Assembly (NCBI GenBank): GCA_944323485.1
Contig: CALUSR010000001.1
Coordinates: forward strand, 316,437 to 380,436
Source of the DNA: Candidatus Gastranaerophilales bacterium
GTDB lineage: Bacteria > Cyanobacteriota > Vampirovibrionia > Gastranaerophilales > CAJFVJ01
Direction: 5' to 3'
DNA length: 64,000 bases
Shown here one piece after another: positions 62,211 through 64,000 of this stretch. The position numbers and the translations under genes are program-made. The notes under the pieces were generated by a model, which searched no databases, was not told the DNA's origin, and saw only the letters and a program-made list of their open reading frames with translations. Numbering within the stretch: the first letter of the stretch is position 1; each line of letters starts with the position of its first letter.

Positions 62211-64000
62211 ACTTTTTCCTCGGTTTTCATTTTGTCGTGCTCTTTTGTTGTTTTTTCTATGAGTTCATTTGCGCTGAGAGCTCCCTCGGGGTAAATACAG
62301 CTGCTCATGAATATATTATAGTCTAAATAATTATTTTTATTACTTTGTATATAATCTTTCAATTTTTGGATAATTATATCGGCTGCCATTTTGTTAGCGG
62401 ATGGCAGGATTATAAATGCAGTGTTTTTATCTTCTTTTTTCTGAGTGAAGACCTGTGCATTTTTGTATTTTTGCAATATACCGAAGGTATCCTGTGATAT
62501 TTCTTTGATAAGTTCATCGGTGTGCTGTTGCTCCGCTCTAATCAAAGCGAGGTTTGAGTGGTTGTATTTTGCATATTGGATTTGTTTGTCGAGTTCCATC
62601 ATAAATTTGTTTATGTCTTTTGCTATAGGGATTATGAAAGAGAACGTGCTGCCGTGATTTAGCTCGCTTTCGACCCATATCATTCCTCTGTGCGCTTCGA
62701 TGAGTTGTTTTGCAATAGGAAGCCCTAATCCTGTGCCTCCGATTTTTCTGACAAGAGAGCTTTCAATTTGCTGGAATTTGTCGAAAACTTTAGGAATATC
62801 TTCCTGTTTGATTCCGATGCCGTTGTCTTCTACGGCTACCTGAAGATAACCTCCTTTTAGTGCGTTTTTCATGCTGATTTCTTCCGGTTTGGCTTTTTTG
62901 ATTTCGACTTTAATTTTTCCGTCTTCATTTGTAAATTTAATGGCATTTGCGATGAGGTTTGCAATAACCTGTTCAATTTTGCTGCTGTCTCCGTAGACTT
63001 TTGGCAGGTTATCTTCCGCTTTGATTTCAAGGGATATATTTTTATCTTTTGCGAGTCCCTCGAGAGTGGCACATACTTGTTCAGCGGGGTCTTTGATGTT
63101 AAATTCGTCGAAGCGGTATTCCATTTTTCCTGCTTCGATTTTTGAGAGGTCAAGCAGGTCGTTTATGATACCTGAGAGTCTGTTCACATTTCTGTTCGCA
63201 AGATTCAGAAATTTTGTTGAGGTTTCGTTCATTTCTCCTGATTTTCCGCTGAGCATAATATTCAGAGAGTTTTTTATGGCGGTAAGCGGAGTTCTCAATT
63301 CATGGGATACGATAGAGATAAATTCTGATTTGAGTTGTTCCAATTTTTCAAGTTTTTTATTTGTTTTGGTAATTTCTTCATACAAAAGAGCGCTCTCAAG
63401 AGGAAGTGACACCTGTTTTACGAGAGTTTGGAAGCAGGTAAAGTCTTCGCTTGTGAGCTTATCTTCTCTAAAAACTTCTATCAGACCGAAGAATTTGTCA
63501 GAGGTATTTATCGGGCAGAAAAGAGTGTCGTAATTAAGGATTTTTAGGTCATAAATTCCGTCGGTGTGTTTTGATTGTTTTTTGATGTGTATATTATTGA
63601 TTGAAAAATCGAGCGGTTGTTTTTGGTTTTCGAACAGGTTTTTGTAGTTAATCATCATTCTCAGTTTGAGAGCCTGTTCAAGCCTTTCTGATACAGGGTT
63701 TAGAGAGTGTATTATGAGTTTTATATCTGATTCGTCGTTGAATATCAGAACGGCACAGAGAGAGTAGCTGATGCTTCTTTCAAGACCTTCTGTCATGATG
63801 TTTATGAGTTTTGTCTTATCAAGGGTTCCTGCAAGCTGAGAGCTTGTGTCATACATAACATTGAGCTGGTACAGGCTTTTTGCCAGCTCGCTTGTTTTGT
63901 TGAAAATCATATCAAGGCGATTTCTTGTCCGCATGTGCGCATTTATTGTTGCTACTGCTATTTTTTTGTTTATGGGTCTGAGAAGATATCCGTCAATTTT
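62207..64000 (-). CDS. REC-GAF-histidine kinase with degenerate C-terminal domain (5' end outside window)
   Basis: The frame stays open from the ATG at 63934 to the window edge, and those extra codons read KIDGYLLRPINKKIA, the end of a receiver domain, so the gene continues beyond the window. Next come a GAF-like domain (about residues 15-180 after the internal Met), HisKA (SIVSHELRTPLT) and an ATPase domain (NLIANAIKFT, VEDNGIGIKQED, GTGLGLPIAKQL). The last 135 residues look like an eroded GGDEF-type fold (ELDKQIQYAKYNHSNLALIR ... TAFIILPSANK). Start of the signalling operon. Confidence 0.88.
   Translation of the reverse strand, partial: KIDGYLLRPINKKIAVATINAHMRTRNRLDMIFNKTSELAKSLYQLNVMYDTSSQLAGTLDKTKLINIMTEGLERSISYSLCAVLIFNDESDIKLIIHSLNPVSERLEQALKLRMMINYKNLFENQKQPLDFSINNIHIKKQSKHTDGIYDLKILNYDTLFCPINTSDKFFGLIEVFREDKLTSEDFTCFQTLVKQVSLPLESALLYEEITKTNKKLEKLEQLKSEFISIVSHELRTPLTAIKNSLNIMLSGKSGEMNETSTKFLNLANRNVNRLSGIINDLLDLSKIEAGKMEYRFDEFNIKDPAEQVCATLEGLAKDKNISLEIKAEDNLPKVYGDSSKIEQVIANLIANAIKFTNEDGKIKVEIKKAKPEEISMKNALKGGYLQVAVEDNGIGIKQEDIPKVFDKFQQIESSLVRKIGGTGLGLPIAKQLIEAHRGMIWVESELNHGSTFSFIIPIAKDINKFMMELDKQIQYAKYNHSNLALIRAEQQHTDELIKEISQDTFGILQKYKNAQVFTQKKEDKNTAFIILPSANKMAADIIIQKLKDYIQSNKNNYLDYNIFMSSCIYPEGALSANELIEKTTKEHDKMKTEEKV

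Noticed and set aside
63934-63934. ATG as the true start of the last kinase
   Set aside because: The upstream codons are open to the window edge and encode a receiver-domain end (GYLLRP), so the start lies outside.
1-64000. CRISPR array, rRNA genes, prophage or transposase
   Set aside because: No regularly spaced direct repeats, no rRNA-like segments, and no integrase, capsid or transposase reading frames were found on either strand.

Overview
The window is chromosomal DNA of an AT-rich, flagellated, diderm bacterium. It has P-ring and L-ring flagellar genes, pilus-type genes, a complete proline branch and no photosynthesis genes. Three observations point to the non-photosynthetic relatives of Cyanobacteria (Vampirovibrionia/Melainabacteria, perhaps the gut order Gastranaerophilales). 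There is a clear Ycf23/DUF561 gene, a family otherwise known mainly from cyanobacteria and red-algal plastids. There are two unrelated proteins with an N-terminal MNI-x-P ... DTV-x-FS signature, which I recall from Gastranaerophilales proteins. The likely replication origin lies beside dnaN, with no dnaA or gyrB in view. The assignment is inference, not proof.

Layout. 1-3.4 kb: proB (5' cut by the window edge), proA and two unknown genes. 3.4-6.3 kb, minus strand: dnaN-recF-dciA-like. 6.3-6.7 kb: a 0.4 kb AT-rich gap with inverted repeats and a change of strand composition, the best oriC candidate. 6.7-15.1 kb: one flagellar rod/ring/hook-filament-junction operon (lytic transglycosylase, flgF, flgG, flgA, flgH, flgI, flgJ, unknown, flgN, flgK, flgL). 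15.1-18.7 kb: a MITE-like repeat, tRNA-Val, a small membrane protein, a GNAT acetyltransferase, a large HNH/coiled-coil protein and tRNA-Cys. 18.8-22 kb: lipM-like, bioF, bioG, bioC. 22-29 kb: RNA pseudouridine synthase, MazG-like, ycf23, a nonulosonate cytidylyltransferase, leucyl aminopeptidase and a membrane histidine kinase. 29-39 kb: phosphatase, purine nucleoside phosphorylase, two soluble GAF histidine kinases, a pseudopilin, Nif3-like, coaBC, gmk and a predicted beta-solenoid protein. 39-48 kb: tsaE-tsaB, a GlcD/GlcF-type oxidase pair, a zinc-ribbon protein, a nitronate monooxygenase-like enzyme, a GGDEF/HD-GYP protein and a secreted glycine-rich protein. 48-55 kb: holB, holA, ROK kinase, ychF, tdk, crcB, a formyltransferase and coaE. 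55-64 kb, minus strand: ald-aroC-aroK-aroB with a PNPOx-like gene, then REC-GAF-histidine kinase, response regulator, degenerate GspE-like protein, apt and a YitT-family membrane protein.

Most genes are ordinary housekeeping. The unusual parts are the candidate origin and its private repeat motif, the two tagged proteins (one an HNH nuclease-like coiled-coil protein), the nested palindromic repeat element whose second copy supplies the end of a coding sequence, and the signalling operon containing a catalytically degraded secretion-ATPase homologue. No prophage, transposase, CRISPR array or recognisable defence island is visible.
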